Shown in pieces: positions 25,965 to 34,283 of a stretch of DNA of 58,186 nucleotides. The DNA comes from an uncultured Porphyromonadaceae bacterium. Lineage in GTDB: Bacteria > Bacteroidota > Bacteroidia > Bacteroidales > Muribaculaceae. Made by a program: the position numbers and the translations under genes. Below the pieces are notes generated by a model. It was given only the letters and a program-made list of their open reading frames with translations, was not told the origin of the DNA and made no database searches. The number at the start of each line of letters is the position of its first letter. Position 1 is the first letter of the stretch. Location: positions 1-58,186 of the forward strand of contig CAMWLS010000010.1 in NCBI GenBank assembly GCA_947175205.1, read 5' to 3'.

Positions 25965-27329
25965 ATGAAAAAACTGTTTTATACCCTTGCCATTCTGTTT
26001 TCTTCAGCTGTAACTCTTACGGCTCTGAACGCGCACATTGATTCAGGAATTCCCGTTGAGGTGGATGAAGATGAGGACACCATTGTTGTTGTGGAGGATT
26101 TACCCTTTACGGTGGTAGAAATTGTTGATGATTCTGACTCAGTTTACTGGGACTATGAAGATGAAGATCTCGGTTATAGACAACCGTGTTACAGCTGCTC
26201 CAGTGACTATTTTGACAGCATAGGACAGCCCTTCCCCCTTAGAGATTATGAGACATTGATGGCTCAGGAAGACTTTGCCACTCTGGCCATGAAGGCAGAT
26301 AGCGTACTCACAGTCCTCCCCGGAGATCCCTTTGCTCTCTACATGAGCGGCTATGCAGATGCCATGATGGGTAACCTGGTGGAAGGCGCCCTGGCCGCCA
26401 CCTCGCTGCTGTCATCTTATCCCATGGATTACAGCGCCCGGGATTTAGTGGCATATATAGCCGCGCAGAATCCTGACTTGACCATCCCGCTGCTTGCAAC
26501 ACTTGGTGAAGGGCGGAAAGCACTGGGTATCTATACCCCTGTGGAAGAAGAATTTCACAGACAGACTCTGGCTAATCTCTGGCTCAATGCAGGTGAACCT
26601 GACCGAGCTCTGGAAATAGTTGCCCAGGCAGATTCCATAGGAATAGAAATACCCGGCTGGATACAGATTAAGGCCGTGGCCTTCGCTGATAAGGGTGACA
26701 GCGAGAAAGCGCTGGAGATAATTTCTACCGTTGAGGAAGAAGACCGTGACCTGGTATGGATGGAGAATTATGCCATTTATCTCAGAAACGCACGCGGAAT
26801 AGAAGCTTCAAATGAATATATTGAAGAGGTTCTGAAGGAGTATCCCTATGATGAACAGCTGAAAGAGACTTACGGTCTTAATCTGGCCCTTAAGGGAGAC
26901 TATGGCCGCGCTCTGGAGGTTTTCCGTCAGTTACGGGCTGAAGCTGAAAATGAAAATGATCAGCTGTTTTACGATATGCGCCTTGGAATGGTTTACAGTA
27001 TGGCCGGAAAGAAAATTGAGGCAGGACAGCAATTTAGCATTATTCTTTCTGACCCTGAAGCAACAGAGACAGAAATAATGGTGGCCAAGGCATACTCACA
27101 CATTGGAAATCCTGATGAACTCATAACTGAGGAAATGATAGCTGAACGCCCGGCATTCTATGCGGGAATATATAATGTGTACGGTAATCAGGAAAAGGCC
27201 CTGGACCTCCTGGGCAGAGCGTATGAAACTTATACATGGCGTCCTGATGCCACGCAATATGACATCAACCTCCGCTCCCTGCTGAAACATCCGGAATATC
27301 CCAAAGCCCTGGCACGCTTCCGCAAATAA
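25965..27329 (+). CDS. Secreted TPR-repeat protein of unknown function
   Basis: A 454-residue protein with an N-terminal signal peptide (MKKLFYTLAILFSSAVTLTA) and a very acidic segment just after it (VDEDEDTIVVVEDLP and WDYEDEDLG, about 30-70). The rest is alpha-helical and fits tetratricopeptide-like repeats (for example MSGYADAMMGNLVEGALAA, GDSEKALEIISTVEEED, GDYGRALEVFRQLRAE, GNQEKALDLLGRAYE). It is predicted to be periplasmic. It starts 14 bp after lpdA and is probably co-transcribed with the glycine cleavage genes, a surprising partner for a periplasmic scaffold. I do not recognise a specific family; no catalytic motif is visible. Confidence 0.7.
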   Translation: MKKLFYTLAILFSSAVTLTALNAHIDSGIPVEVDEDEDTIVVVEDLPFTVVEIVDDSDSVYWDYEDEDLGYRQPCYSCSSDYFDSIGQPFPLRDYETLMAQEDFATLAMKADSVLTVLPGDPFALYMSGYADAMMGNLVEGALAATSLLSSYPMDYSARDLVAYIAAQNPDLTIPLLATLGEGRKALGIYTPVEEEFHRQTLANLWLNAGEPDRALEIVAQADSIGIEIPGWIQIKAVAFADKGDSEKALEIISTVEEEDRDLVWMENYAIYLRNARGIEASNEYIEEVLKEYPYDEQLKETYGLNLALKGDYGRALEVFRQLRAEAENENDQLFYDMRLGMVYSMAGKKIEAGQQFSIILSDPEATETEIMVAKAYSHIGNPDELITEEMIAERPAFYAGIYNVYGNQEKALDLLGRAYETYTWRPDATQYDINLRSLLKHPEYPKALARFRK

Positions 27330-27378
27330 CAGTCTGTGGGCTTCCGCAGATGTGCAGTAAGCACGGCCTTCTGATATT

Positions 27379-27414
27379 GCACCCCAAAAGTTGAACACAG
27401 TACTTTTGGGGTGC
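27379..27414 (+). terminator. 13-bp perfect stem-loop, terminator or IS-end remnant
   Basis: Arms GCACCCCAAAAGT and ACTTTTGGGGTGC pair perfectly around a 10-nt loop, 50 bp after the TPR gene. The position fits a terminator of the gcv operon, although the T tract after it is weak (TTCATTTT). The arm sequence also resembles the terminal repeats of IS3-family (IS150-group) elements; see findings. Confidence 0.5.
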
Positions 27415-27461
27415 GGTTCATTTTGGCTCAGCCCCCTCATTCTCCGCAAAACCGCGCCCGT

Positions 27462-27497
27462 CATGTACGTCATATACGTCATATAAGACATATACAA
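27462..27497 (+). repeat. 9-bp-period intergenic repeat, four units
   Basis: Units CATGTACGT, CATATACGT, CATATAAGA and CATATACAA follow each other without spacing. They belong to the same family as the arrays at 4552, 35594, 50652 and 58132. Confidence 0.7.
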
Positions 27498-27581
27498 TAC
27501 ATCAGTCCTTCTCCCCGGCTTCCTTCCCTCGGCCTCAGATAAAAAATCCGCAAAAAATTTTCCCACAAAAAAATAAATATG

Positions 27582-27589
27582 TACCTTTG
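27582..27589 (+). promoter_or_regulatory. -7 promoter element of the rplM operon
   Basis: TACCTTTG matches TAnnTTTG. The transcript would start near 27596 and carry a leader of about 105 nt. In this leader 27633-27652 forms a 7-bp hairpin (GACGCTT/AAGCGTC), a possible site for ribosomal-protein feedback control. Confidence 0.65.
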
Positions 27590-27701
27590 CGGACCGATTA
27601 TATCCAAAATTGATGTAAGACAGCGGCCGACGGACGCTTTTGGCCAAGCGTCTGCCATGCTTGCGGTCAGATTTATTTAACTGTTAATCAAACATTTAGA
27701 A

Positions 27702-28181
27702 GTGGATACTTTAAGTTTTAGAACCGTATCACCTAATGCAGAGTCTGTAAAGCGCGAGTGGGTAGTGGTTGACGCTACTGACCAGGTGCTGGGACGTCTG
27801 CTGGCAAAAGTGGCTAAACTGCTTCGCGGCAAGTATAAGCCTGACTATTCACCCAACGTAGAGTGCGGTGATAAAGTAATCATCATCAACGCCGACAAAG
27901 TTCGTCTCACCGGTAAGAAGATGACTGATAAGATTTACCTGAGCTATACCGGTTATCCCGGCGGCCAGCGTGAAACCACACCTGAAGTGCTCATGAAGAA
28001 ATCATTCAACAAGCACCTCAAACCCGGTAAGAACCCGCTGTACCTCCGCGCCATCAAGGGTATGCTTCCCAAGAACCGTCTGGGTCGCAAGCTCATAGAT
28101 AACCTCTATGTTTACAATGGCAGCGAGCATCCCCACGCAGCTCAGGAACCCAAAGTGATAGACATCAATAAACTGAAATAA
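27702..28181 (+). CDS. rplM: Ribosomal protein uL13
   Basis: Large-subunit ribosomal protein that binds 23S rRNA early in assembly. It has 159 residues with the family segments EWVVVDATDQVLGRL, AKLLRGKYKPDYSP, IIINADKVRLTGKK, PKNRLGRKLI and LYVYNGSEHPHAAQ. The start is a GTG at 27702; the following residues DTLSFRTVS fit the usual Bacteroidales L13 N-terminus and no ATG lies nearby in frame. It heads the conserved rplM-rpsI-rpsB-tsf order and is transcribed from a TAnnTTTG promoter about 110 bp upstream. Confidence 0.97.
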   Translation: MDTLSFRTVSPNAESVKREWVVVDATDQVLGRLLAKVAKLLRGKYKPDYSPNVECGDKVIIINADKVRLTGKKMTDKIYLSYTGYPGGQRETTPEVLMKKSFNKHLKPGKNPLYLRAIKGMLPKNRLGRKLIDNLYVYNGSEHPHAAQEPKVIDINKLK

Positions 28182-28202
28182 TCAGAAGACAGCACACTCA
28201 GC

Positions 28203-28589
28203 ATGGAAAATATTAATGCAGTAGGCCGCCGTAAAGCCGCCGTTGCCCGTGTCATTCTTAAAGAAGGCACCGGTGTTATCACCATTAACAAACGCCCCCT
28301 GGAGGTGTACTTCCCCTCTTCTATTCTTCAGTATATAGTTAAGCAGCCCCTGTCAGTGCTGGATGTAGTGGAAAAATATGACATCCACGTTAATCTGGAC
28401 GGTGGCGGTTACAAAGGCCAGGCTGAGGCTCTCCGTCTGGGTATTGCCCGCGCACTGGTTAAGGTTAACGCTGATGACAAGGCTGTCCTGCGTAAGCATG
28501 GCTTCATGACCCGTGACCCCCGTTCTGTTGAACGTAAAAAGCCCGGTCAGCCCAAGGCACGCAAGCGCTTCCAGTTCTCTAAGCGTTAA
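28203..28589 (+). CDS. rpsI: Ribosomal protein uS9
   Basis: Small-subunit protein whose C-terminal tail reaches the P-site tRNA. It has 128 residues with NAVGRRKAAVARV at the N-terminus, VNLDGGGYKGQAEALRLGIARAL in the middle (starting near residue 61) and the basic ERKKPGQPKARKRFQFSKR tail ending in the conserved Lys-Arg. It lies 21 bp after rplM and is normally co-transcribed with it. Confidence 0.98.
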   Translation: MENINAVGRRKAAVARVILKEGTGVITINKRPLEVYFPSSILQYIVKQPLSVLDVVEKYDIHVNLDGGGYKGQAEALRLGIARALVKVNADDKAVLRKHGFMTRDPRSVERKKPGQPKARKRFQFSKR

Positions 28590-28821
28590 TATTCCCGCCC
28601 GTTTCCCGGCCTTCTGCAGCGGTACTTCCCTGTCACTACGGCCGCAAACGCCATACCGGACATGCCGTGGCTCGCGCCACTTCATGTATATGCCCGGAAA
28701 TTTACTGCCACGTGTGGCATGATTATTATTTAAGTTTAGTATCTAAACTGCCCGGATGGAAACGTTCTCCCTACCATGGCAGTTGTTATTCACAGAACGT
28801 AAACAAAATTTCTTTTAAGAT
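28590..28821 (+). promoter_or_regulatory. rpsB: Structured leader between rpsI and rpsB
   Basis: This 232-bp gap holds three hairpins in a row: 28667-28680 (GTGGC/GCCAC), 28706-28719 (TGCCA/TGGCA) and 28733-28749 (AGTTTAG/CTAAACT). TAAGTTTA at 28731-28738 is a one-mismatch -7 element, so a separate rpsB promoter is possible. Feedback by S2 on its own leader is known in other bacteria; here it is inferred only from position and structure. Confidence 0.35.
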
Positions 28822-29670
28822 ATGGCAAATCCCACATTTGACCAACTCCTTGAAGCAGGATGCCATTTTGGCCACCTCAAAAGAAAATGGAATCCTGCCA
28901 TGGCTCCTTACATTTTTATGGAGCGTAACGGTATCCACATCCTTGATCTTTACAAGACAGCCGCTAAGCTGGAAGAAGCTTCAGCTGCTCTAAAAAACAT
29001 AGCTAAAGCCGGCAAGAAGGTTCTCTTTGTTGCCACCAAAAAGCAGGCTAAGCAGGTTACTGCTGACATGGCCCAGGCCGTGAACATGCCTTACGTTATT
29101 GAACGCTGGCCCGGCGGTATGCTCACTAACTTCCCCACCATCCGCAAGGCCGTGAAGAAGATGGCCGCTATTGACAAGATGGAAAAGGACGGTACTTTTG
29201 CCAACCTTTCTAAGCGTGAGCGTCTTCAGGTAAGCCGTCAGCGCGCTAAGCTTGAGAAGACTCTGGGTTCTATTGCTGACCTGAACCGTCTTCCCTCTGC
29301 TCTCTTTGTGGTTGACGTTCTGAAAGAGCACATTGCCGTTGCTGAGGCTAACCGTCTGGGTATTCCTGTTTTCGGTATCGTTGATACTAACAGTGACCCC
29401 TCTGACATTGACTTCGTAATCCCCGCTAACGATGACGCTTCCAAGTCCATTGAACTCATCCTGGGCACCGTAACAGCTGCTATGGCTGAAGGTCTGGAAG
29501 AGCGCAAGGCTGAGAAGGTTGACACCGCTGCTGCTGGTGAGGCTGAAGAGGCTGCTCCCAAGCGTGAGCGTCGCCGCGTACGTCGTGCTGAGGCTAATGC
29601 TGAGGCTGAAGTAGCTGAGATGAACGCTGAGGCTGTTGCTGAAGACGCAACTGCTGAGGCTGCTGAATAA
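28822..29670 (+). CDS. rpsB: Ribosomal protein uS2
   Basis: Small-subunit protein needed for late 30S assembly and binding of S1. It has 282 residues. The core is typical: TFDQLLEAGCHFGHLKRKWN at residues 4-23, FVATKKQAKQ near 68, YVIERWPGGMLTNF near 91-104, and GIVDTNSDPSDIDFVIPAND near 189-208. After about residue 230 there is a ~50-residue tail rich in Glu, Ala and Arg (several AEAEAE-like repeats), a lineage-specific extension also seen in some other Bacteroidetes S2 proteins. It is separated from tsf by a strong stem-loop. Confidence 0.97.
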   Translation: MANPTFDQLLEAGCHFGHLKRKWNPAMAPYIFMERNGIHILDLYKTAAKLEEASAALKNIAKAGKKVLFVATKKQAKQVTADMAQAVNMPYVIERWPGGMLTNFPTIRKAVKKMAAIDKMEKDGTFANLSKRERLQVSRQRAKLEKTLGSIADLNRLPSALFVVDVLKEHIAVAEANRLGIPVFGIVDTNSDPSDIDFVIPANDDASKSIELILGTVTAAMAEGLEERKAEKVDTAAAGEAEEAAPKRERRRVRRAEANAEAEVAEMNAEAVAEDATAEAAE

Positions 29671-29688
29671 TCAGCTCCCAATATCTTA

Positions 29689-29729
29689 ACAGGATGCCGT
29701 CAGCACTCTCAGTTCTGACGGCACCCTGT
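29689..29729 (+). terminator. 15-bp stem-loop between rpsB and tsf
   Basis: Arms ACAGGATGCCGTCAG and CTGACGGCACCCTGT pair with one internal mismatch around an 11-nt loop. There is no T run after it, so it may be a partial terminator or an mRNA-stabilising or processing structure that sets rpsB:tsf ratios. Confidence 0.5.
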
Positions 29730-29775
29730 AAATTATTAAATACACATTTCCAAACCTCCATAAATTTATTATACT

Positions 29776-30768
29776 ATGGCTGTAACAATGGCAGAAATCA
29801 CCAAGCTGCGCCACCTTACAAGCGCCGGCCTGATGGACTGCAAGAAAGCCCTTGCTGAAACTAACGGCGATATTGAGGCCGCTGTTGAAATCCTCCGTAA
29901 GAAAGGCCAGGCCGTGGCTGCTAAGCGTGAAGACCGCGATGCCGCTGAAGGTTGTGTGCTGGCTAAGAATGAAGGTAACTACGCTGCTATCGTAGCCCTC
30001 AAGTGTGAAACTGACTTCGTGGCTAAGAACGCCGGCTTCGTTGAACTCACTCAGAAACTCCTTGATGCCGCTGTGGCTAACCAGGTTAAAAGCATGGATG
30101 AGCTCAAGGCTCTGGTTATTGACGGCCGCACCGTTGAGGAACTCGTTGTTGAAGAAGGTGGTAAGACCGGTGAAAAGACTGAGCTCGGTGCCTTTGAATA
30201 CATTGTAGCTCCCTCTACCACTTCTTACAACCACCTCGGTAACAAGCTCTCTACCATTGCCGGGTTCAACCTTGAAGGCGTTGACTATCAGGTAGGCCGT
30301 GACGTGGCCATGCAGGTTGCATCCATGAATCCCGTTGCTGTGGATCAGGCAAGCGTTCCCGCTAACGTTGTTGAGGCTGAATATAACGTTGCTGTTGAGA
30401 AAACAAAGCAGGAGCAGGTTAAGAAGGCTGTTGAAGCCGCACTTAAGAAAGCCGGTATCAACCCCAACCTTGTGGATAGCGAAGACCACATAGAAAGTAA
30501 CATTGCCAAGGGCTGGCTGACCACTGAAGAGGCTGACAAGGCTCGCAAGATTGCTGCCGAGACCGCTGAGCAGAAAGCTGCAAACCTTCCTGAGCAGATG
30601 ATTAAGAACATCGCTGACGGCCGTCTGAAAAAGTTCTACAAGGAAAGCTGCCTCATGGAACAGGAATTCGTTAAAGATGAGAAGCAGACCATTGCACAGT
30701 ATCTGGACGCCGCCCAGAAGGGTCTGGTTGTTGTAGAATTCAAGCGCGTTAACCTGAATCAGGATTAA
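29776..30768 (+). CDS. tsf: Elongation factor Ts
   Basis: Nucleotide exchange factor that recycles EF-Tu-GDP. It has 330 residues, the long form usual in Bacteroidetes. The N-terminal UBA-like domain shows ITKLRHLTSAGLMDCKKALA at residues 8-27 and the TDF contact motif is in ALKCETDFVAKN near 74-85. Two core subdomains and a helical C-terminal part (GRLKKFYKESCLMEQ near 278-292) follow. It is the last gene of the ribosomal operon and is ended by the hairpin at 30798-30839. Confidence 0.97.
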   Translation: MAVTMAEITKLRHLTSAGLMDCKKALAETNGDIEAAVEILRKKGQAVAAKREDRDAAEGCVLAKNEGNYAAIVALKCETDFVAKNAGFVELTQKLLDAAVANQVKSMDELKALVIDGRTVEELVVEEGGKTGEKTELGAFEYIVAPSTTSYNHLGNKLSTIAGFNLEGVDYQVGRDVAMQVASMNPVAVDQASVPANVVEAEYNVAVEKTKQEQVKKAVEAALKKAGINPNLVDSEDHIESNIAKGWLTTEEADKARKIAAETAEQKAANLPEQMIKNIADGRLKKFYKESCLMEQEFVKDEKQTIAQYLDAAQKGLVVVEFKRVNLNQD

Positions 30769-30797
30769 TCAGTAAAGTCATAACATCTCTATAAATC

Positions 30798-30839
30798 CTC
30801 CGGGGGAGACATGTAACACATGCCTCCCCCGGAGCTTTT
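30798..30839 (+). terminator. Strong terminator after tsf, possibly bidirectional
   Basis: A GC-rich stem (CTCCGGGGGAG paired with CTCCCCCGGAG, extended by CATGT/ACATG) ends in TTTT on the plus strand. It lies between the convergent tsf and asparaginase genes. Confidence 0.8.
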
Positions 30840-30880
30840 CATATATAACCGGAAGCTATGCGCCTCCTGTGTTCTCAAGG

Positions 30881-31921
30881 TTAGTCCACAGTCATCTCAC
30901 CGGTCATGTTCACGGTAAGATAATTCTTTATCTCATCCTTGCTCATGCCGCTGCCTAAAAGGTACATCATCTTGGTTACCGCAGCTTCAACGGTGATGTC
31001 ATAGCCGGAGATAACACCCGCCTTTGACAGCATGTCGCCGGTGTAATAACGTTTCTGTTCATCACCGCCGTTAAGACACTGAGTAACGTTATAGATAATC
31101 AGGCCACGGCTTACAGCGTCAGTCAGAGCGTTCAGGAACCACTGCTCAGTGGGAGCGTTTCCTGCGCCAAAGGTACGCAGTATTACAGCCTTGATGCCCG
31201 GAGTGGCCAGCTGAGCCTTAACCACATCCTCTGTGATGCCGGGATACAGCCACATTACCAGAATGTTCGGGTCCATGGAAGTGAACGGCTCCAGGGGCAG
31301 CGCTGTATCATGGCGCATCAGGTACGGCTTGTTATAGCTGATGTGAAGGTCTATGGTACCCAGAACCGGATAATTGAAGCTCTTGAATGCATGGAAACCG
31401 GTGCTGGTGAACTTGGTTGACCGGCAACCGCGGACAATATAGTCCTGGAATGAAATTACAACCTCCTGAATCATGGGCTCACCGTTCTCATCCTTGGCGG
31501 CGGCAACCTCAAGGGCAGATATAAGATTCTCAGTACCGTCCTCACGGGTGTCACCTATAGGAAGCTGTGAACCGGTTATAACCACAGGTTTGCGCAGGTT
31601 ACGAAGCATGAATGACAGCGCTGATGCGGTGTATGCCATGGTGTCTGTGCCGTGAAGCACCACAAAGCCGTCAAATTCATCATAGCGGTCACTGATATCC
31701 TTTACTATCTGGTTCCAGTAAGAAGGATTCATGTTTGAGGAATCAATGGGCTGCGGGAACTGCACGCTCTCTATTTCATATCCCAGATTACCCACTTTGG
31801 GAACATTATCCATCAGATGGGAGAAATCAAACGGCTGAAGGCCGTTAGGTGTCTCCACCATGCCTATGGTTCCACCGGTGTAAATAATCAGGATTCTTGG
31901 TTTTTGTGCTGTATTTTCCAT
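30881..31921 (-). CDS. ansA: Type I (cytoplasmic) L-asparaginase
   Basis: Hydrolyses L-asparagine to aspartate and ammonia. It has 346 residues. Catalytic motifs are TGGTIG at 15-20 (first nucleophile Thr) and HGTDTMA at 90-96 (second Thr-Asp pair with the downstream Lys). No signal peptide is present, and the sequence fits type I cytoplasmic enzymes more than the periplasmic type II. It is the last gene of a minus-strand run glsA - MFS transporter - ansA, with 58 bp after the transporter, so imported asparagine and glutamine could both be deamidated. Confidence 0.92.
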   Translation of the reverse strand: MENTAQKPRILIIYTGGTIGMVETPNGLQPFDFSHLMDNVPKVGNLGYEIESVQFPQPIDSSNMNPSYWNQIVKDISDRYDEFDGFVVLHGTDTMAYTASALSFMLRNLRKPVVITGSQLPIGDTREDGTENLISALEVAAAKDENGEPMIQEVVISFQDYIVRGCRSTKFTSTGFHAFKSFNYPVLGTIDLHISYNKPYLMRHDTALPLEPFTSMDPNILVMWLYPGITEDVVKAQLATPGIKAVILRTFGAGNAPTEQWFLNALTDAVSRGLIIYNVTQCLNGGDEQKRYYTGDMLSKAGVISGYDITVEAAVTKMMYLLGSGMSKDEIKNYLTVNMTGEMTVD

Positions 31922-31979
31922 AATAAATCTATTGGGTTTAAAGGTTTTTCAATTTCAGGATTTATAAATTAAAACAGGA

Positions 31980-33278
31980 TTAATAATAGTTCTTTGACAT
32001 ACCGAATACAAAGTGGCGGTTACGCAGTATTACAAATACCAGTACCACTGCAGAGGCTATTCCCACAAATACAAACGGGAAGATGGTGGAAGTGGTGTTG
32101 AATATCTTCTCACCGGCACCTATGATTACAGGCACCATGGAGATGGCCACATAGTTTGCCACCTGAAGGTATGCAAGTGACAGGGTAGACTTGCTGTCAG
32201 TGGTCACAACTTCCGTTGCCTTAGTGTAGAATATAGGCTGTGCTATACCGTTACCCAAGCCGCACAGAGCTGCTGCTATGATGTACACTGCCACACTTCC
32301 GTGGATAAATACAAACAGTGCAAAACTGCCCACTATCATTGAAGTTGCTACAATGAAGGTAGCCTTGCGGAAAGTCTTCATCACCGGAGTCAGAGCCAGA
32401 CCTACAACAAACATGGCAAAATAGAACACTGAGGTCATGGTTGAGGCATCCTCTGATGATATCCAGCTGAAGTTAGGAAGATAATAACAGGGTATACATG
32501 TGGCGAATACAAAGAAGAAATATGCCAGCAGAAGCCATATGGTACGGCCCACATAGAAGCCGCCCTTAACGGTCTGTCCCTTGGTTGAGAAACCATCCGC
32601 GTCCACAGCGGGCACTGCAGCGGCTGTCGTACTCTTTGCGTTTGCGTCACTGCTTGCAGAGGCGTCAGTGGCAGCGGCGGTTGAGTAGTCGCTCTTTGGT
32701 ATCTTGCGCAGGAACGGTATCAATACCAGTGACAGAAGCGGGATAAGGTAAACAAAGAATGCACGGTGCCAGGTCTTGGTAAGGTCACCGGCTACAAGGT
32801 AACCTACCGCAAATGTGGCCAGCACCAAAGCTATATTACCAATTGCTGAGATGATACCCATCTGTTTCATACGGTATTTGCCGGTGAACACATCAGCAAT
32901 AAGACCGGTTGAGAACGGAAGTATCAGACCGCAGCCGGCGCCTAAGAGACAGCTCAGAATAATAAGCATGTTCAGTGAGCTGGAGAAAATGGACAGTACT
33001 CCTGCCAGAAGATACATTATGGTACCCGCCGCTATTACGGCTATCTTGTGTCTGGACTCGGACAGTTTACCTGACAGAAGCACAAACGGTATGATTACCA
33101 GATTAGGAAGTACTGTCAGCAGCTGAATTTTAAAATCAGTCGCATCCGTGAATATACTGCGCAGACTGCCCTCAATGGGCGTCACTGCCAGTCCCGGAAG
33201 GTCCACTGCCAGAGACAGTGACCATATGGCTATCACCACCATCATGGAGATGGTTCCTTTGCCTGTTTTAACTTGCAT
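31980..33278 (-). CDS. MFS transporter, possibly for amide amino acids or products
   Basis: A 432-residue major facilitator superfamily permease with about 12 membrane helices (for example VVIAIWSLSLAVDLPGLAV, NLVIIPFVLLSGKLSES, GIISAIGNIALVLATFAVGY). After the first LSGKLSES segment comes the short basic loop RHKIAV, as in MFS loop 2-3. The central cytoplasmic loop (about 198-237) is unusually long and rich in Ala, Ser, Thr and Asp. It lies between glutaminase (39 bp upstream) and asparaginase. Import of glutamine or asparagine, or export of glutamate or aspartate, is an inference from neighbours only. Confidence 0.75.
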   Translation of the reverse strand: MQVKTGKGTISMMVVIAIWSLSLAVDLPGLAVTPIEGSLRSIFTDATDFKIQLLTVLPNLVIIPFVLLSGKLSESRHKIAVIAAGTIMYLLAGVLSIFSSSLNMLIILSCLLGAGCGLILPFSTGLIADVFTGKYRMKQMGIISAIGNIALVLATFAVGYLVAGDLTKTWHRAFFVYLIPLLSLVLIPFLRKIPKSDYSTAAATDASASSDANAKSTTAAAVPAVDADGFSTKGQTVKGGFYVGRTIWLLLAYFFFVFATCIPCYYLPNFSWISSEDASTMTSVFYFAMFVVGLALTPVMKTFRKATFIVATSMIVGSFALFVFIHGSVAVYIIAAALCGLGNGIAQPIFYTKATEVVTTDSKSTLSLAYLQVANYVAISMVPVIIGAGEKIFNTTSTIFPFVFVGIASAVVLVFVILRNRHFVFGMSKNYY

Positions 33279-33317
33279 GGCTTTATGGTTTAAATGTTAA
33301 ACTTAAGAATATTACAC

Positions 33318-34283
33318 TCAGGCGCTTACTGTGACACGGTCACCGTTAAACACGCCCAGACCCAGCTTCTTCATCACTGCCTTAACCGCCGCCTGTGCCT
33401 TTACTGAGTTGCCGGCCTCATCCAGTGGCGGTGCAAAGGCTGCTATACCCATCACGCCGGGGAGAACGCCTAAGACACCACCGCCAACACCGCTCTTGGC
33501 CGGTATGCCGGAAGTGTAAAGCCAGTCGCCGGTATTCTGATAGAATCCCACTGAAGAAATCAGAGTGGTGATTTTAGGCGCCAGTTCAGGAGCAAATACC
33601 TGCTCCTTGGTTACAGGATTTAAACCGCCGTTGGCTATAGTACCCGCACAGATGGAAAGCTGTGAGGCCGTGATGCCCACTGAGCACTGGCGCGTGTAAA
33701 GGTCCAGACTCATGGGCACGTCATCATAGATACGGTTATAATTCTTAAGTAGCCATGCTATGGCGCGGTTATTGAAATTAGTGTCTGATTCAGATTTATA
33801 AAGCTCATCTATTACCTCAGCTCCTGAGCCGCATAGATCCTTGATGTTGTTTATGATAGCTTCCCACTTGCCCCATGAGTCACCCTTGGGCTCTACCATG
33901 GAACAGGCAGTGATGGCTCCGGCATTAACCAGAGGGGTGGAAGGATGGTCATTCTCTAAGAGAATAGCAAAAATAGAATTAAACGGAAGACCGGTGGCAT
34001 CTGCTCCTATCTGCTTGAGCACCGCCTCAGCTCCGTATTGCTTAAGTACCAGAATAGCGGTCAGAACCTTGGAAACTGACTCAATGCCAAACTTATACTC
34101 CGTGTCACCAACATTGAATGTAGTGCCGTCAGGCAGCGTTACACTTAATCCAAAAAGATTTGGGTCAATATTGGCAAGAAAGGGTATATAATCAGCATTA
34201 TGTCCGCCCGTAATGTCCTTACATTCAGCATATGCCTCCTCTACCGCCATTTTAATCTGAGCATGGGTAATAGTCTTGTCCAT
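33318..34283 (-). CDS. glsA: Glutaminase
   Basis: Serine-dependent beta-lactamase-like glutaminase that converts glutamine to glutamate and ammonia. It has 321 residues. The catalytic Ser69-x-x-Lys72 pair is in the IESVSK segment. PLVNAGAI near 117-124 and the C-terminal glycine-rich SGVGGGVLGVLPG near 263-275 are family blocks. It is cytoplasmic. It is the promoter-proximal gene of the glsA-MFS-ansA run. In enteric bacteria glutaminase-derived ammonia helps survive acid; a similar role here is only inference. Confidence 0.93.
   Translation of the reverse strand: MDKTITHAQIKMAVEEAYAECKDITGGHNADYIPFLANIDPNLFGLSVTLPDGTTFNVGDTEYKFGIESVSKVLTAILVLKQYGAEAVLKQIGADATGLPFNSIFAILLENDHPSTPLVNAGAITACSMVEPKGDSWGKWEAIINNIKDLCGSGAEVIDELYKSESDTNFNNRAIAWLLKNYNRIYDDVPMSLDLYTRQCSVGITASQLSICAGTIANGGLNPVTKEQVFAPELAPKITTLISSVGFYQNTGDWLYTSGIPAKSGVGGGVLGVLPGVMGIAAFAPPLDEAGNSVKAQAAVKAVMKKLGLGVFNGDRVTVSA

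Larger units (their letters stand above)
27330..27701. other. 372-bp gap: hairpin, 9-bp repeats, rplM promoter and leader
   Basis: The gap holds a 13-bp stem-loop (27379-27414), a 9-bp-period repeat (27462-27497), and the promoter (27582-27589) and ~105-nt leader of the ribosomal protein operon. No gene is seen; short frames across it lack start context and family features. Confidence 0.7.

Noticed and set aside
29686..30489. 267-residue open frame antisense to tsf
   Set aside because: Covers EF-Ts on the opposite strand; composition (Phe, Leu, Asn, Ser) mirrors the sense codons and there is no promoter.
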